64,000 nucleotides of DNA from NCBI RefSeq assembly GCF_024713945.1, contig NC_134685.1, positions 2,971,001 to 3,035,000 on the forward strand, given 5' to 3'. Source of the DNA: Dermatophagoides farinae (taxonomy: Eukaryota; Arthropoda; Arachnida; Sarcoptiformes; Pyroglyphidae). The notes below the pieces were generated by a model. It saw only the letters and a program-made list of their open reading frames with translations, was not told where the DNA came from and ran no database searches. A program made the position numbers and the translations under genes. Shown here piece by piece: positions 13,098 to 27,600 of the stretch; the stretch's first letter is position 1; the number at the start of each line of letters is the position of its first letter.

Positions 13098-16000
13098 GAA
13101 AAAGAAACCAAAGTCAGAAAGAAAAACAATGATAAACACACACTACATTAACTATCATGTATGTATAGATTACATACGAGAGAAAAACAAAATTTGTAAG
13201 CAAAAAAAAAAAAAAAAACGATGACAATCTAATCAATCAAATCTGAATGTGGAAGAGAAAAGAAAAAAAAACGAAACAAAACGATGGATAATGATTATAT
13301 GCTACCGAATTTTTTTTTCCTGTTTCGTTTATTTTCTGGCATCAACAGAAAAAAAAGCTAATCAGTTTTTCCAAATGCAATAGCACTTGATTTGACAACA
13401 TTGATTCTTTTTGATGATTGAATCAAATTTTGGTTTTGATTCAATCTTCTTAAATAATTCATGTTCAGGTTTCTCTCTCACAAATTTTTTTTTTGTTTCA
13501 CCCAAAATTCAATCATAAGAAATGGGTGAAATGGAAAAAAAACATTTCCATATGGAAAGAGAAAAAAAACCAATAGGATGGATCCATCGCAGTATTGATC
13601 CATAATGGCTATTCGATCATTATTGATCACAATGTTCAATGGATGAAAATCTAGGCCAAAAGAAAAAAAAAACCATCATTGTCATCATCATGGAGACATG
13701 GTATTTACACACAAATTTCATTTTCTACAATACACAAACCAATTTATTATTAGGTTTGGTTCAGTTGGTTAGTTTGAGCTTTAACAGAATTTTTTTTGTC
13801 GTCAACAGAATGAGAATCATCATCATAATATATCTGGGGTTCTGGTTTTTTCACATTTCCATCATCATCATCATCCAAAAAATGACAACATTCTATATTT
13901 ATATGACCGGAAATTTATATCCAGAAAAATTTGACGTATGTCGTTTAAAGCAGCTGGTAATGGTTAATATTTGGATCAACCAACTAACCAACCAAACCGG
14001 TAATAAAAGGAAAACAAAAAAAAAAACAATTACACCACACTATAGTAACAATAATCATAATTTCTGGTATAATTTCCATTATACTGGAAACTTTCCCAGT
14101 AGTTTGATTCCACCAAAAAAAAAAAAAAAAAAAAAATTACACAAACCGCTAAAAACAAAACCGAATCAGGAATCGATTTTTTTTTTCGTTTCATTTTGTT
14201 TTGTTTTACCCATATACAGAATTTGGAAACTTTTTTCATCGTGTATGTATGCGTGTGGGTGTACGGTAGCTGATATCAAATTCCATTCATCCAGAACCAG
14301 AACCGTAAAAAAAAGAATCAATTTTTTTTCCTTGTCTATAATGGTTCCGAGAATATTTTTAGTAGAAAAGAAAATATTCTTTACATTCTGTATATTCATG
14401 AAGAAAAAGTGAAACAGCAAAAAAAAAAAAAACAAAAGGCAGGTATATAATCAAAATAATTGAATTCTCGAATTTCAAAAACAAAAAAAAAAAAAAAAAA
14501 AACAAAACACAATAATAAAACATTCGAAATGATACATACGATTCTTGGATATATAACATTCGAAATGAAATGCAAAAAACAAACAAACAAAATACAACAA
14601 CAACAACAACAACAACATCATTATCATTACAATTACGAATGTAACAAATGGATTTCTATTCTACATTTGAAATAGAATAGAATGTACAACTTGAAACATT
14701 AAAATTTTATCAACAGCAACAACAACAACAACAATAACAAAAGAATAAACAGAATAAAGAATTCTTTATCATCATCAACATAAACAACAACCCAAACAGA
14801 AAAAAAAAGTTTCAATTCAAATCCGTTTCCATTTCTTAATTCTGTGAATACACACAAATACATATACGCAGGTGAATTTGTAATTCTTTTTCATCATCAT
14901 CATCATCATTGAAATAAAAATACCGAAAACCATTATGAGAACCATTTTATTTTATGTGAATGAAAACAAAACAAAACAAAACAAAAAAAAAAATTCTAAA
15001 AAAGCAGATTCTTTTCCTTTGTGCATCTTTCATCATCATCAGCACCATACACACACACACATCACATCACCAAATCATAATGATCATCGAACAACAACAA
15101 CAACAAAAAACGAACAGCCGTTTATTGTGAATTCACTATCACCATTAAAAAATCAAACCAAATGGCAAATTCTCAAAAAAAAGAAAATTTTTCCGTTTTT
15201 TTTACAATGAAAAAAAAAGAATTCCATGCAAATTTTTTCTTTTCTCCACAAACAAACAAAACAACAGAATTTGAATTGTAAAACGCAAAAAAAAAAAATT
15301 TAAATTTACAATTTCCACACACACACACACACAAACACAAAAAACAGAAACAGCTGAATCTGATTTCCGGCCAAATGTTCCTAGCAAAAAAGAAAACTAT
15401 CATTATCATCATCATCATCATCATTTAGAATGGAATGGAACGTACAACGCACAACAACAACAACAAAAATTGAATTTTTAAACAAGAAAAAAAAAATTTT
15501 TTATGTCATTAGAAGTGAGAAAGAGAAAAAAAAATGTTACGCAAGTTGCAAAAAATCAAAAACGAAACGAAACGAAACAAGGTACAAATATCTAAATGAT
15601 CTAAAAATAACCCTTGATTTTTTCAAATAAAAAAAACATGTCGCGCATTACAACAACAACAACAGCGAAAAAAAACATTTGGCCCAAATTTCATTCGGTT
15701 GATAACCGAATATTAAAATCGAGATGAATAAATCTGTTAGCTAACACCATTTTTTTTTCTATTTTATTGCCATTTGAAACTTGTCAAGCCATCAGCACCG
15801 ACACCACCACCAACAAATGATGATGATGATGATGATGATTATATTGACAATCTTGTCGTCGTCGTCGTTGTTGTTGTTGTTGTTTGAAGTTTGAATTCGA
15901 GAAAAAAAATAACGGTTAAACAAAAAAAAATTGGTGCCAAATAAGATGACTATCACACACACACACACCAAGAAAAACCAAATTTGACATAGAAAATCAA

Positions 16001-19000
16001 TTGGCCATGAATGACATTGATGACGATGATGATGATAATTTTATCACTTGAAATTTTAAAAAAAAAATTGTCAACAAAATAGATTTGTGTCTGAGTGTGT
16101 GTGTGTGTGTGTAATGATTGATTTTTTTTCCAGCTTACCTGGCTTTATAAAACAATGTCGTTGTTGTCGTTTATGGTTGATTCAAATGATCAATCAATCG
16201 ATTGATCGATTCGATGGATGCAATTCAATGTGCAACAAAAAAAATTGCAAATTCTGAAAAATGAAACTTTGAAATCATCATCATCACAAACACAAACACA
16301 AGCTGACTATGTATATGTTGGACAGATGTTACAAATGGAAATTGACAAAAAAAAACTTTTTTACACCAAAAAAAAAAAAAAAAAAAATGAAAATGAAAAT
16401 TCTTTTCAAAACACAAATTGATGATGAATTCAATGAAAAAAAATCAAAGTTTTTTTTCTTTTGCACTAAACGAAACGAAACGTCTTCAACCAATGATTAT
16501 GGCCAAATGATGATGATTATGGTCGTCGTCATCGTCTTCGTATATTTCCAAAACAAGAAACTACGGCCACTTTGCTTTTTTTTGTTGTTGTTGTAGTGGC
16601 ACACTATATCGTTGAACACCACATTGTACATATATATACAAAAACATTTAAACATCGACTATGACGATATATTGGATATATAGAGACCACTTGAATATTT
16701 GAAAAATTTCCAATTTCCGTTTGGTTCAAAATGAAATGGCTATCCAAAAAAAAACCCATTCAATGAATGATAATCCATCGACGGATATATATTGAAATTC
16801 TGGTCATTACTACGACTACTGCATACAACACGATGAACTGGATTATGAAATTTTCAATGTTTTTTGACCAAAACAAAACAAAAAAAAAAAAGATTAACTT
16901 GTCAATGAAAATCATCAGTATAGTGGTAGTTGTTGACCAGCAAAAAAAAAATGAAATCGCCATAACAATTGTGAAAAACCATAGAAATCCAATCAAATAG
17001 AATGGAATCGAATTGATCAATAATCAATCATTGAATTTCATGAATTTCAACAACAACAACAACAACAACAAAAATGATAAAAACCACAACAACCAGATTT
17101 TTCTATATTCAGAGATAACACACACACACAGACAGAGATTTGAAATCGATTGAAATTGACCTCAACAATCAACAGAGTCACGATGTGAAACTGAATGTTT
17201 CAAAAATAAAAAAAAACAAAAAAAAACAAAAATCGATTTTGCAAGTAAGAAAAAAAAGACGGAAAAAAAATCTAATTACCATTTTCAGATGATCATGTGA
17301 CCGGTCAATTTTTTTTTGTAGATGGCAAAAAAAATTGGCGACTGCTGACCATCATCACCACCACCACAATCATCGCGTCATCATTATTGAAGACGAGCCG
17401 ATAATAATCGATTCACAAGTGGTCATCATACACTCACACACACACAAACAACATCATTATCATCCTTATGTGTCATCCATTTTGCATCCATAGTAAGGCA
17501 ATTAAGGAGAAATCAAAAAAAAAAAAAAAAAATTCGATGACCTCGACCATTAACTATGTGATAGAATAAAACAGGTTCTTCTTCTTCGATGATGGTGAAA
17601 AAAAAAATAGAACCAGAAAAAAAATCGATCAAGCACTGAGGGAAAGCAAAGAGGCTAAATATCGGTTTTTTTCCTGGATAATAAAAATCTCTCTCTCTCT
17701 CTCACACAAAAAAATCAATATCCAAAAACAAAACAAAAAAAAGATCTTTATGCAAATGATGATTAGATCATTGGAAAATCAACAATCGATAGATCGATTA
17801 TGATGATGATGATGGTGGCTAATTGAATATTCAGTTTTTTTGTTTGTTAATATGACGGCAATTCATTGGGAAAAAAAATTTTCATTCAAACAAATTTTCA
17901 TTTCGTTTCGTTTAAAAAACGTTTGATCACACAGACATGTAATTCAATATAATGAAAGCTTGTCCAGCAATAAAATGACCTTTAAAATGAAAGAAAAAAA
18001 ATGAAAAAAACAACCAACCATTCAACGAAATAGGAATGAAAAGAATGTCCATATACACTCACAAAACACATTTCATTGAAGGTCAAGCAGGGTTTCTACA
18101 TTGTCCGAATGATGGAATGTTTGTGTCTCTGTGTGTGTGTGTCTTATTTAATGCCGACTTTGTCAAGAAGAAAGAAAAAAAACACCGCCTGTTACATTTG
18201 TACACTGTGGTCGTACTGAAAACGAAATTCCAGACGTGATTTTTGTTTCAAAAAAAACGAAACGAAAACAATTTTGAATAACAACAACAACCATGTAAAG
18301 AAAAAGAAGGGTAACCACCATGGCAAGGTGAAAAACCATTGAATGATTCATTCAAATGTATAATCATCATCAATGAAAAAAAAAATTTGAAATTTTTTTT
18401 TTTCGTTCTCATTTCATATTCACTGAATGAGTACAGTTGAATTGAGATGAAAAAAAATCACTACTAATCACCATCAACAACATTGTGGTGATCGAATTCA
18501 AAAAAAAAAAAATGTGGAAAGAAAAACACGAAACAAATCATCTTAAATGATGATGACGATGACGATGATGATGATTTTGTTGAAGCAAAAAAAAGGCGAG
18601 TTCACCATTAATGATGATGATGATGATCATCATCATCGAACGTTCGAAAATGAAAAAAAAGGATTATCACCAATTGAATTGAATTTGGTCAAAATCTTTT
18701 TGGCCAGATCAATTTTGTTGTTGTTGTTGTTGTTGAGACTATTTTTAGTTCAGCGCCAAAAAAAAGTATACTTTTTTTTCACTTGATTTAAATGATGAAA
18801 ACGTAAGAAAAACGTAAAAAAAATGTTCATATCAATCAAACACACATAAAGTGAATGGAATGAAAATTTTTCTTGTATATACATGATACATGATGATGAT
18901 GATGATGATGTTATATATTGTGGATGTCTAAAGTCAAATGAAAATACACACACACACGAAAAAAACATTTTAATATATCGATGGATTACAATGAATGTGG

Positions 19001-20249
19001 TGATGATGATGATGACCAATCCTTTTGATCATGATGATGAAGATAATTTTCAATTTTTTTTTAAATACTGATGATGGTTTTTGATGATGTCGATGACACA
19101 CACAAACACACACACAGTTATCGATACATGAAGCCCAACCACCGCCACCACAAAATTCAATTTTTTTTGGATTTCATAGTTTCATGAAAAAAAACAACAA
19201 AAAACAAAATTCATCAATATTCATCATCATCATCATCATTAACAACACACGTGAACACAAACAAAAAGCCTGAAGAAAATTCACATAAAAAACACACATA
19301 CACACAAAAACATCGAATTGATCAACAAACAAACAAGGAACACAAAACAAAACAAAAAACACAATGAATAATTGTTAAAAAGACAGTCGAATGGCTACAT
19401 TTTCATCATCATCATCATTCACGATTTAATTTTTCAAAGAACAAGGTCGCTAAATTTGATACATCAATGATAATTTCAAACAACAACAACAACAACAACA
19501 ACAAATCGCTAAACGTGTGATTAATTTTTCACACACACACACACACATACTTGACACACCTACTTTAGTTGTAGTTAACACTTTGTAAAATATACATCAT
19601 TATTATTATTATTATTATCATCATCGAATGTGATAATTATAACTGTAAAAAATTCATTATTGCTGCCGCATAATTATTAAAAAACAGACACATAGAGAAA
19701 AAAACGACTAAATATCATTCATTATTATTATGGAACAAAATGTTCCATCATCTGATCTGATGATCATTGTAGATGTGTCGATTTATTTAGCAAACTAAAT
19801 TTAGCAAAAAAAATCAAAAACAAATTTCAATTATCAACTTAATGATTACCACCACCACCACCACATTTATATCCGATTATCAGATTTTCTATTTTTCTAA
19901 ATTTAGTTCATGTTTTGTTTTGTTTTTTCATTTGGATTTCGCATCCACACTATTTCGATCCAAATGTGACATGACAGGTTTTTGATTGAAATTATTTTTT
20001 TTCTGCTTTTCTTATTGACAATCGAATCAAATCAAAATTTAAATTTCAAATTTTGTGGAAAAAAATTTTTTTTTCACATCATCTGTGTCTGTTGTTTGAT
20101 TTGTTTGAAAATTTCAACAAAAAAAAAAAAAAAAAAAAGAAACGGAACACAAGACACAGATGGATTGTGTGTACCATCACCCGATTGATTGAATTTCAAT
20201 TCTGAATTTTCTAAACTCGGTAAAATGTGAATGGAAAACAAAATGTTCC

Positions 20250-20282
20250 CACCACAACCACAACCACAACCACAACCACAAC
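20250..20282. repeat. (CCACAA)5 hexanucleotide repeat
   Basis: About five tandem CCACAA units, unusual here because most microsatellites in the window have 2- or 3-nt units. Confidence 0.8.
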
Positions 20283-20423
20283 ATGAAATCATTAGTCGGT
20301 TATAATCATTGTAAATATCAGGTGATCAGATTATTTCTTTTTTTTCCAAAAGTGAATAAGAATAAGAAGCACCATCAGTACAGGTTTAAATTAAATTGAA
20401 AATTGAATTTTTCGTTCACTTAC

Positions 20424-21688
20424 CATTGTCCAAGAATTCTTTTATTCTTCTTCATCTTCTTTGTGATTTGATCCATTGATTGAAAATGTTTGTTGTATAG
20501 ATCGATTGGTCGCAATATATCGAGGTCATCATCATCAATGAATGAATGACTTTGAAATGGTGTGATATTTGTGATTCACGATTGTGGATTGATTGATTGA
20601 TCGATGAGGAAAAATCCCGTGTTCAAATAATGTATATCTAAACTAATTGGCAAGAATTTCATGAGTAAAACCAAGAATGACGGTAACAACATCTATGGGA
20701 AGCACTTTTCAATCCTATCCATGATGACAATCAAACAGAATTCGATTCGAACCATTGTTGTTGTTGTTGGTTGTTTTAAATCGGTTTTTATTATCGTTTC
20801 ATTTTCAAGTTTCATCTCCAAATAATAATGATGATTGATGGATCGATTTTTTGTTGTTGTTGTTGTTGTCTTCCCACCACTACTTAATATGTTTGCTACA
20901 AATTGAACGATGAATCAATGATGATGATTATGACATAGATACATAAAGAGAACGAAATACAATAACGACGACGTTATCATTTGTTATCGAAAATGAAATA
21001 GAAAATGTAATGTATGTGAATGTTGAATTCAAGTTTTTCATGTTTGTGTTGATTTTTCTTCTTTTTTTGTTGTTGTAGATCTAATAATTCGTTATTTGCA
21101 ATTTCGAATCCAATCTAATAATAATAATAATGAATGATGATGATGATGATGATGATGATGCTATTTATGGTTACAACTCCGCCTATTTTCTCTTTGAATT
21201 TTCGTTTTCTTCGTAAGATTCGAATAATGATCATGATGATCATTGTTCAATCTCAATAATCGAACAAATGATAATAATGATGATGATGATGATCAGCAGC
21301 ATGTGAAAAAACAACAACAATAAACAAGACCCACGATTAAAAATCAAATCAAATCAAAATACAATACAAATTCATTCATTCATTCGTTCGATCGATCGAT
21401 TGATTCGATTCGTAACCTTTGAACCAGCAAATAATGTAATCTTTTTTTTCACATAATTTTTTTTTCATCAACAGCAAAAACACAAACCCAACACCTAATT
21501 CCATTTCAATCGCGCCCACTGGTGAGCAATATGACAATTATTTTCAGATTTTTTTTTTCTAATTTATTTTTCATTCTTTATTTATGATAACACGAGAATA
21601 TTATTACTATATACAAATGTGAAAAGGATTGATGAATAAGAAAAGAAAAAGACTAGAAATATCAATAAATATTCATAAATGGATTAAT
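20424..21688. other. intergenic stretch downstream of the receptor kinase; candidate UTR exon at its left end
   Basis: Contains ATC/ATG microsatellites near 21133..21160 and 21275..21300 and the 3' flank of the minus-strand receptor kinase. Its left edge carries a strong minus-strand donor (ATG followed by GTAAGT at 20418..20426) preceded by more complex sequence up to about 20700. This could be a first, mostly non-coding exon. No protein gene is seen. Confidence 0.4.
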
Positions 21689-24600
21689 TTAAACAGTAGT
21701 CAGATTATCATAGATCAAATTCTTCGTTGTTGTTGTTGTTGTTGTTGTCATCCGAACATCTTTATTATTAAAATGATGATGATGGTGATGGCCATTATGT
21801 TTTGCAGTAATATTCATCATCATTATATCATCATGATGATTTGATGATGTTTCTGTTAATGAACGTTCTAAAATGGACATTTCGATTATATTGTCACCAT
21901 CGTCATCACAACCAACATGATCATCATCATTGTTGTTGTTGTTGTTATTATTCATTTTTATGATTGATGATGATGATGATGATGATGGCTTATTATTGTC
22001 CTCAATAACAACATTATTATTGGAATTCTGATTGGCCATTATAATCGATGTTTTTTCATTCGATCCTGAATGTTGTTGATTGTGTTGATGTTGATGATTA
22101 CGATTATTATCCATTATTAATTGTGAAATATTTGTTTCATATTCACATTCATCAATCATTGTTGTTGTTATTGTTGTGATTGGATTATCTTCATTATTGA
22201 CCATTATCGATTGTTCACAACCAACACCATTACCATTACTATTATTTGATGACATTTTAAGATAATCACTTGTTCCCAATATCTGTTCATTCATCTCAAG
22301 ATATGGATTGTTTAATTCGATATAATGCTTTTTCGTTTTATCATCCAACATTTCACCAACCAAATCGGCTATATCGGCAAAATCTGGCCGATCATTTGGA
22401 TTAGCATTCCAACATTGTAACATTAATTCATAACTAACAAATGAATCAATGATGATAATTAATAAAATAAGAATTCAATAATCAGCAAAAAAGAAATAAT
22501 TGACTTACATTTCTTCACTTGCATAATCCGGTTTTTCCATACGATAACCATTTTTTAATCGTTTATAAAATTCTTCATCAATCTCCACTCCAGGATATGG
22601 TGTTTTGCCCAATGTAAACAATTCCCATAATAATATTCCATATGACCATACATCACTTTTAGATGTGAAAATTTTATCACTTATCGATTCAATAGCCATC
22701 CATTTAATCGGTAATGGACCATCATCTTTTTTGATATAATTATCATATTTATAAACATCTTTTGCGAGGCCAAAATCACAAATTTTCACTACATTATTAC
22801 TTGCTAACAATACATTACGTGCAGCTAAATCTCGATGTATCAGCTGGATGTATGAAAAAAATACGGGTCAAATAAATCTTTGAATAACACACACACACAC
22901 ATATATATAAACTTGACATACCTTTCGCATAGTAAGATAATCCATACCTCTGGAACATTGAAATGCCCAACAAATCAAATCGGATGTAGTGACTGTACGA
23001 CCTTGTCGTCGTTGTGATATTGATGACCATTGTCGTTGAAAACGATTCGATGATGATGATGATGACGGACGTTTAGATTGACCATTTCCAACAACGCTGA
23101 AATTTTTATTACAAATACCGGGACTACCATAATTATTATTATAATATGCAACACCTGTACTCGATACATTAACAATGCCATTAATATTGGTGGTGGTAAT
23201 GATTGGATTCGTTATTGCTGTATTGATATAATCAACACCACCATTATTACTACTAGTGTTTGCCATTTGTCGATTTAATAGATCAACATAACTAATACCA
23301 GCCATAGCCGCAGAACCATTACCATTATTGGCAATAAAATAATCAAAACGTTCCTTATTACTTGGTGAATCTGGTGTATGTGGTGTTAGAATATCAACAT
23401 TTTGATATAAAACACTAGATAAATAATCGAAATAAATAAATGAAAACAAATGTAAATTAAAATTGATATATACTTACGATTGTTGAATGCCATTATTATT
23501 TATACGAATAATCGATCGATCCACCTTCCCAGTCAATGGATTTAATTGATTGATGAAATTATCACGATTAGCAATAAGATAATGTCTTAGATTCCCAAAT
23601 TGACAATACTCAACAATGACCAATAATTCTCCTTTGACCAGGTTTTTTGTTACAGCACCCAATAGATTGACAATATTCAAATGTCTACCCAAATGTATCA
23701 GTATTTTTAATTCTGCCATCAATGCTTTACGTTGATTAGAATCGGCACGTTCTTTAAGCATTTTTACAGCCACAGTTGTTGATTCTGATTCATCCGATTC
23801 ATCTAGGCCAATTGCCTGTGCTTTCACCACTCGGCCAAATGCACCTTGACCTAATGTTCGGCCCAATATAAGTCGTTCTTTAGGAAATTCAAAACGAGAA
23901 TCATATGGCAATAGATCAATCTGTTCATCTAATGGCATATCTGGATTGAATAATTGCATCTGTCCTTGTTCGAATAGCGTTTTTGAAAAAAATTCCAATT
24001 CACGTCGTTGTAGTTTTTCATCACGGATACGTTTACCAATCAAACAGGCCATTATAATAGTGATGGCACCCATTATTGAATAAACAACAATGGGTAAAAG
24101 ATCTATTGATGTTTGATCCATATTCCCGGTTACTTTTAGTAAAACAGCACAGGTAACTTCACCACCACGATTTCTACCACGACAAACATAAAGGCCTGAA
24201 TCTTTTGCCAATAATCTTGTGAAAACAATACGTTGACCTTTATCATACAATCTTACACCTGAATCATGATGATCCATTAGAAGTGGTTGATCATTTCGAT
24301 ACCATTCAAGCTGTGGTCGTGGCCTTCCTTCAATGTAACAACGTAATTCTGTTTGTGAATTATATTCCGCTTCAATAATCGATTCATTCATATTCGTTTC
24401 AATAATTATTGGCGGTGTAATTTCTTTAACATTCAAAAAGAATTCTTTTCGTTCCGTTTTGAGTGCATCAAACAGAAGAACAGCTTCACATGTAAATAAT
24501 GAACTATGATTCAATGTAACAGATGATAATGTTAATGTTGAACTAAGGGAATATTCATTTTGATCATTGGATAAATTCATTGATTCAATCAATGGATCGG

Positions 24601-27600
24601 ATGTGGATTGATTTTTCTGTTCCAACATTGTATTCACGTTAATCGGATTGATAATATCAGTATCTAATCGAGTATTGACCCACCATAATTGTGAATACCG
24701 ATAAACACTAGCTTTACATGTTAGTATTATTGTATCATTAACGGTTGGTTCATCTGTTGATGGTCGGATTTCAAATAAATCTTCAGCATCCATTACGATG
24801 AATGGAATTTCCTGATGTTTCATGATTGTATCATTCATGTGGCGCAACGAAGAGAAACATCGATAAACACCAGATTGTCGAGCTTTCAATGATAATCGAG
24901 CCATATTTAGGTATGAAACTTTAGTAGTTTCATTTCCATCGTCGATTTCAATAATTCTAGCATCGTTATCATTGATTGTTGTTGATGATGAGGTTGTAAT
25001 ATTAAACCATGTAATTTTCGTTATTTGATCATCATCATCACCATCATCATTCAAACAAGAATAAACCGTTTCACATGGATGCCATTGCCATTGTATTGAT
25101 GGACTTGGATAGCCATAACTTTTACATAATAATTCATATGAATGATTTAACCGGTAAAAATCTTGATGATTTTCAATTAAAATTTCTATATCGCCTTGAA
25201 TATAAACAGGAATGGAAATATTTGTCATTGATTCATTTCGTCGTTGTTGTTGTGATGACCATGATGTTTGGCCAACAAGTGTATATAAACCACTATCAGA
25301 TGGACGAGCCGAAATCATATATAAAGTGATTTGTGTTTGATTATCATTGAATAAATTCATTAAATTCATCTGTATATGTGAATTATTCGTATTTATTGAT
25401 GATAATTCATTACCATCTTTATACCAAAAAAGATCAATAAAACTTATGTCAGGAAATGCCTGTGCATTAATGGTAAACTGAATATCATGGCCATATTCAC
25501 CAATGATTGGTGTATGAAAATCGGTTGTAAAATTTATCGATGATACAAGATGTTCATCTATTGAGAACAAAACAAAAATGAAATTATCAAAATTTTCAAA
25601 AATAAACAAAACAGACAAACAAACATACCAAATATAACAATACGTTTGGTGGCCGAAAATGTTCGGCCATTACCATCGGTAGCATTACAACGATAAAGAC
25701 CTTCATCTTCTTTTGTTGCATTCACTATTGTTATATTAATCGCCACCGTATCATAACTATTATTATTAACTAATTGTCTGGTTGTTTCGGCTGCTGATTT
25801 AAATATTCTTTCCGAATGCCGTTGTTGATGATTATTATTTGGATGATCCCAATCAACAACAATAATAACACCGATATCAATATGAACAAAACATCGTAAT
25901 GTAAACGTATCGTTGATGAAAATATGACGAGCTTGTGTATCATCAATAATTGGATGTAATTCGATTGGTAGAACTAAACAAAACAAAAAAAACAAAAAAA
26001 CAAAATGTAAATTAAATTACAGAAAAAATTTGCATAAATTCGAATAGGAAATTTTTATGGGAAAATTGAGTGAGTTATAGGAAAATATTTCGCAAAATTT
26101 TTTTTCTATTTCATCATCATTCATTACTCGAGAAAAAAAATGTCGAATTTACAAACAAATAATGTCCAACAACCACAACAAATATCATCCACTATTGTTA
26201 CAAGACAGATTCATAATCGTAATCATCACCATCATCAGAATTTTCATCGGAATCAAAGTTTTCGATCCCATCATCATCATCATCATCATCACCAGCATCA
26301 TCATAACCACCATCATCAACAATACTTTCATCATCAACAACAACAACAACAACAGAATAAAACAATTTCGAAATCAATAATAAATGATAATAACAATGGT
26401 GATTATGAACAGAATTTGAAAGAAAACAAGCAAAAATCATTAAAAATACAACAAGATGGTGATAATCCTGATGTTGACCAAATTGAAAATCAAATGAAAG
26501 TTGGAATGGAAAAAATTCGATTAAATTACATTATACCAATAAAAGATGGTGAACATCGTCTACATAATAGTTGGACATTTTGGTATCTAAAATTCGGTCC
26601 AAATTTTGATTGGGAACATTCACAAATAGATGTGGCCACATTTTCAACGGTGGAAAGTTTTTGGGGTGTTTTTGATCGTGTCATACCGCTCACTGAAACA
26701 CATCATGGTTGTAATTATTCATTATTCAAATATGGTATAAGACCAATCTGGGAAGATCCACTTAATCGTAATGGTGGCCGTTTTGTATTCACTATAAATA
26801 AAGATATGTCCGGTGAATATAAAAATCATGCAATGGAATTGTGGACAGAATTCTGTATGCTAATTGTTGGATATCAAAATTCAATGATTTGTGAACGAAT
26901 TTGTGGTCTTGTTGGTGGTAATCGTAATAATCAGATAAAGATTGCCATTTGGATTGATCATTATCAACCACGACAAAATGTTTATGATATTGGTAAATAT
27001 ATTTCTATGTTCTGTGTGTAAATAATCTCATCTTTTAAAATTTGAAATTTTTTTTTCTCTTCAAATTAGGACTTTTTCTTAAACAATTAGTTGGCTATGA
27101 GAAATCTGTACATTTCGAAATGCATAATATGGAAATGGTCAAACAACAACAACAACAACAATCGAATGAACGTCATTATTCATTCGATATATAAACAAGC
27201 GACAAAAAAAAACGGAAATGGTTTTGGAGACAGAAAATTTTCGTCGTCGTCGTCGCTACAACACACATACATACACACACACACTCCTAGTACCACTGAT
27301 GTTTGGTAATTTTTTTTCTGATCTATATTTTTAACAATTTTCATATTGATGATATGATATGATCGATTCACACTATTAACAATCATTATATATTGATTGA
27401 TTGATTGATTTTGTCTGATAAAAATTTTGAATAAAACAAACAAACAAACAAACAATGCAGAATATATGCAGTACAATGAACTTACTTGACCAATGAAGAC
27501 TTATAGTGGATTTGGCTTCATATTTTTGACCATCACTTGTATTTATATGATAATGACATTCCAATACACTACTGTCCCAACGTGGATAATCAAAATGGAA

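Larger units (their letters stand above)
2972..20423. other. 17.4-kb gene-poor, simple-sequence-rich region
   Basis: I see no supportable protein or RNA gene. The DNA is a mosaic of poly-A/T runs, ATC, AAC, CA and GATC microsatellites and short AT-rich unique stretches. Open frames are short and repeat-derived. Several donor-like GTAAG sites read on the minus strand (near 6738, 12993 and 16133), but none ends a coding frame. The span may be the first intron of the Rnd-like gene (see findings) or simple intergenic DNA. A 16-bp perfect hairpin lies at 8928..8967. Confidence 0.6.

Noticed and set aside
13639-14412. 257-codon plus-strand open frame in the gene-poor region
   Set aside because: The translation is made of Lys, Ile and Phe runs from A/T and ATC tracts, with no domain, and an equally open frame lies antisense to part of it. 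It looks like chance in AT-rich DNA.
16132-16142. CTTACCTGGC, matching the 5' end of U1 snRNA
   Set aside because: Only about ten bases match; the following sequence does not continue as U1, and no Sm site or stem-loops follow.
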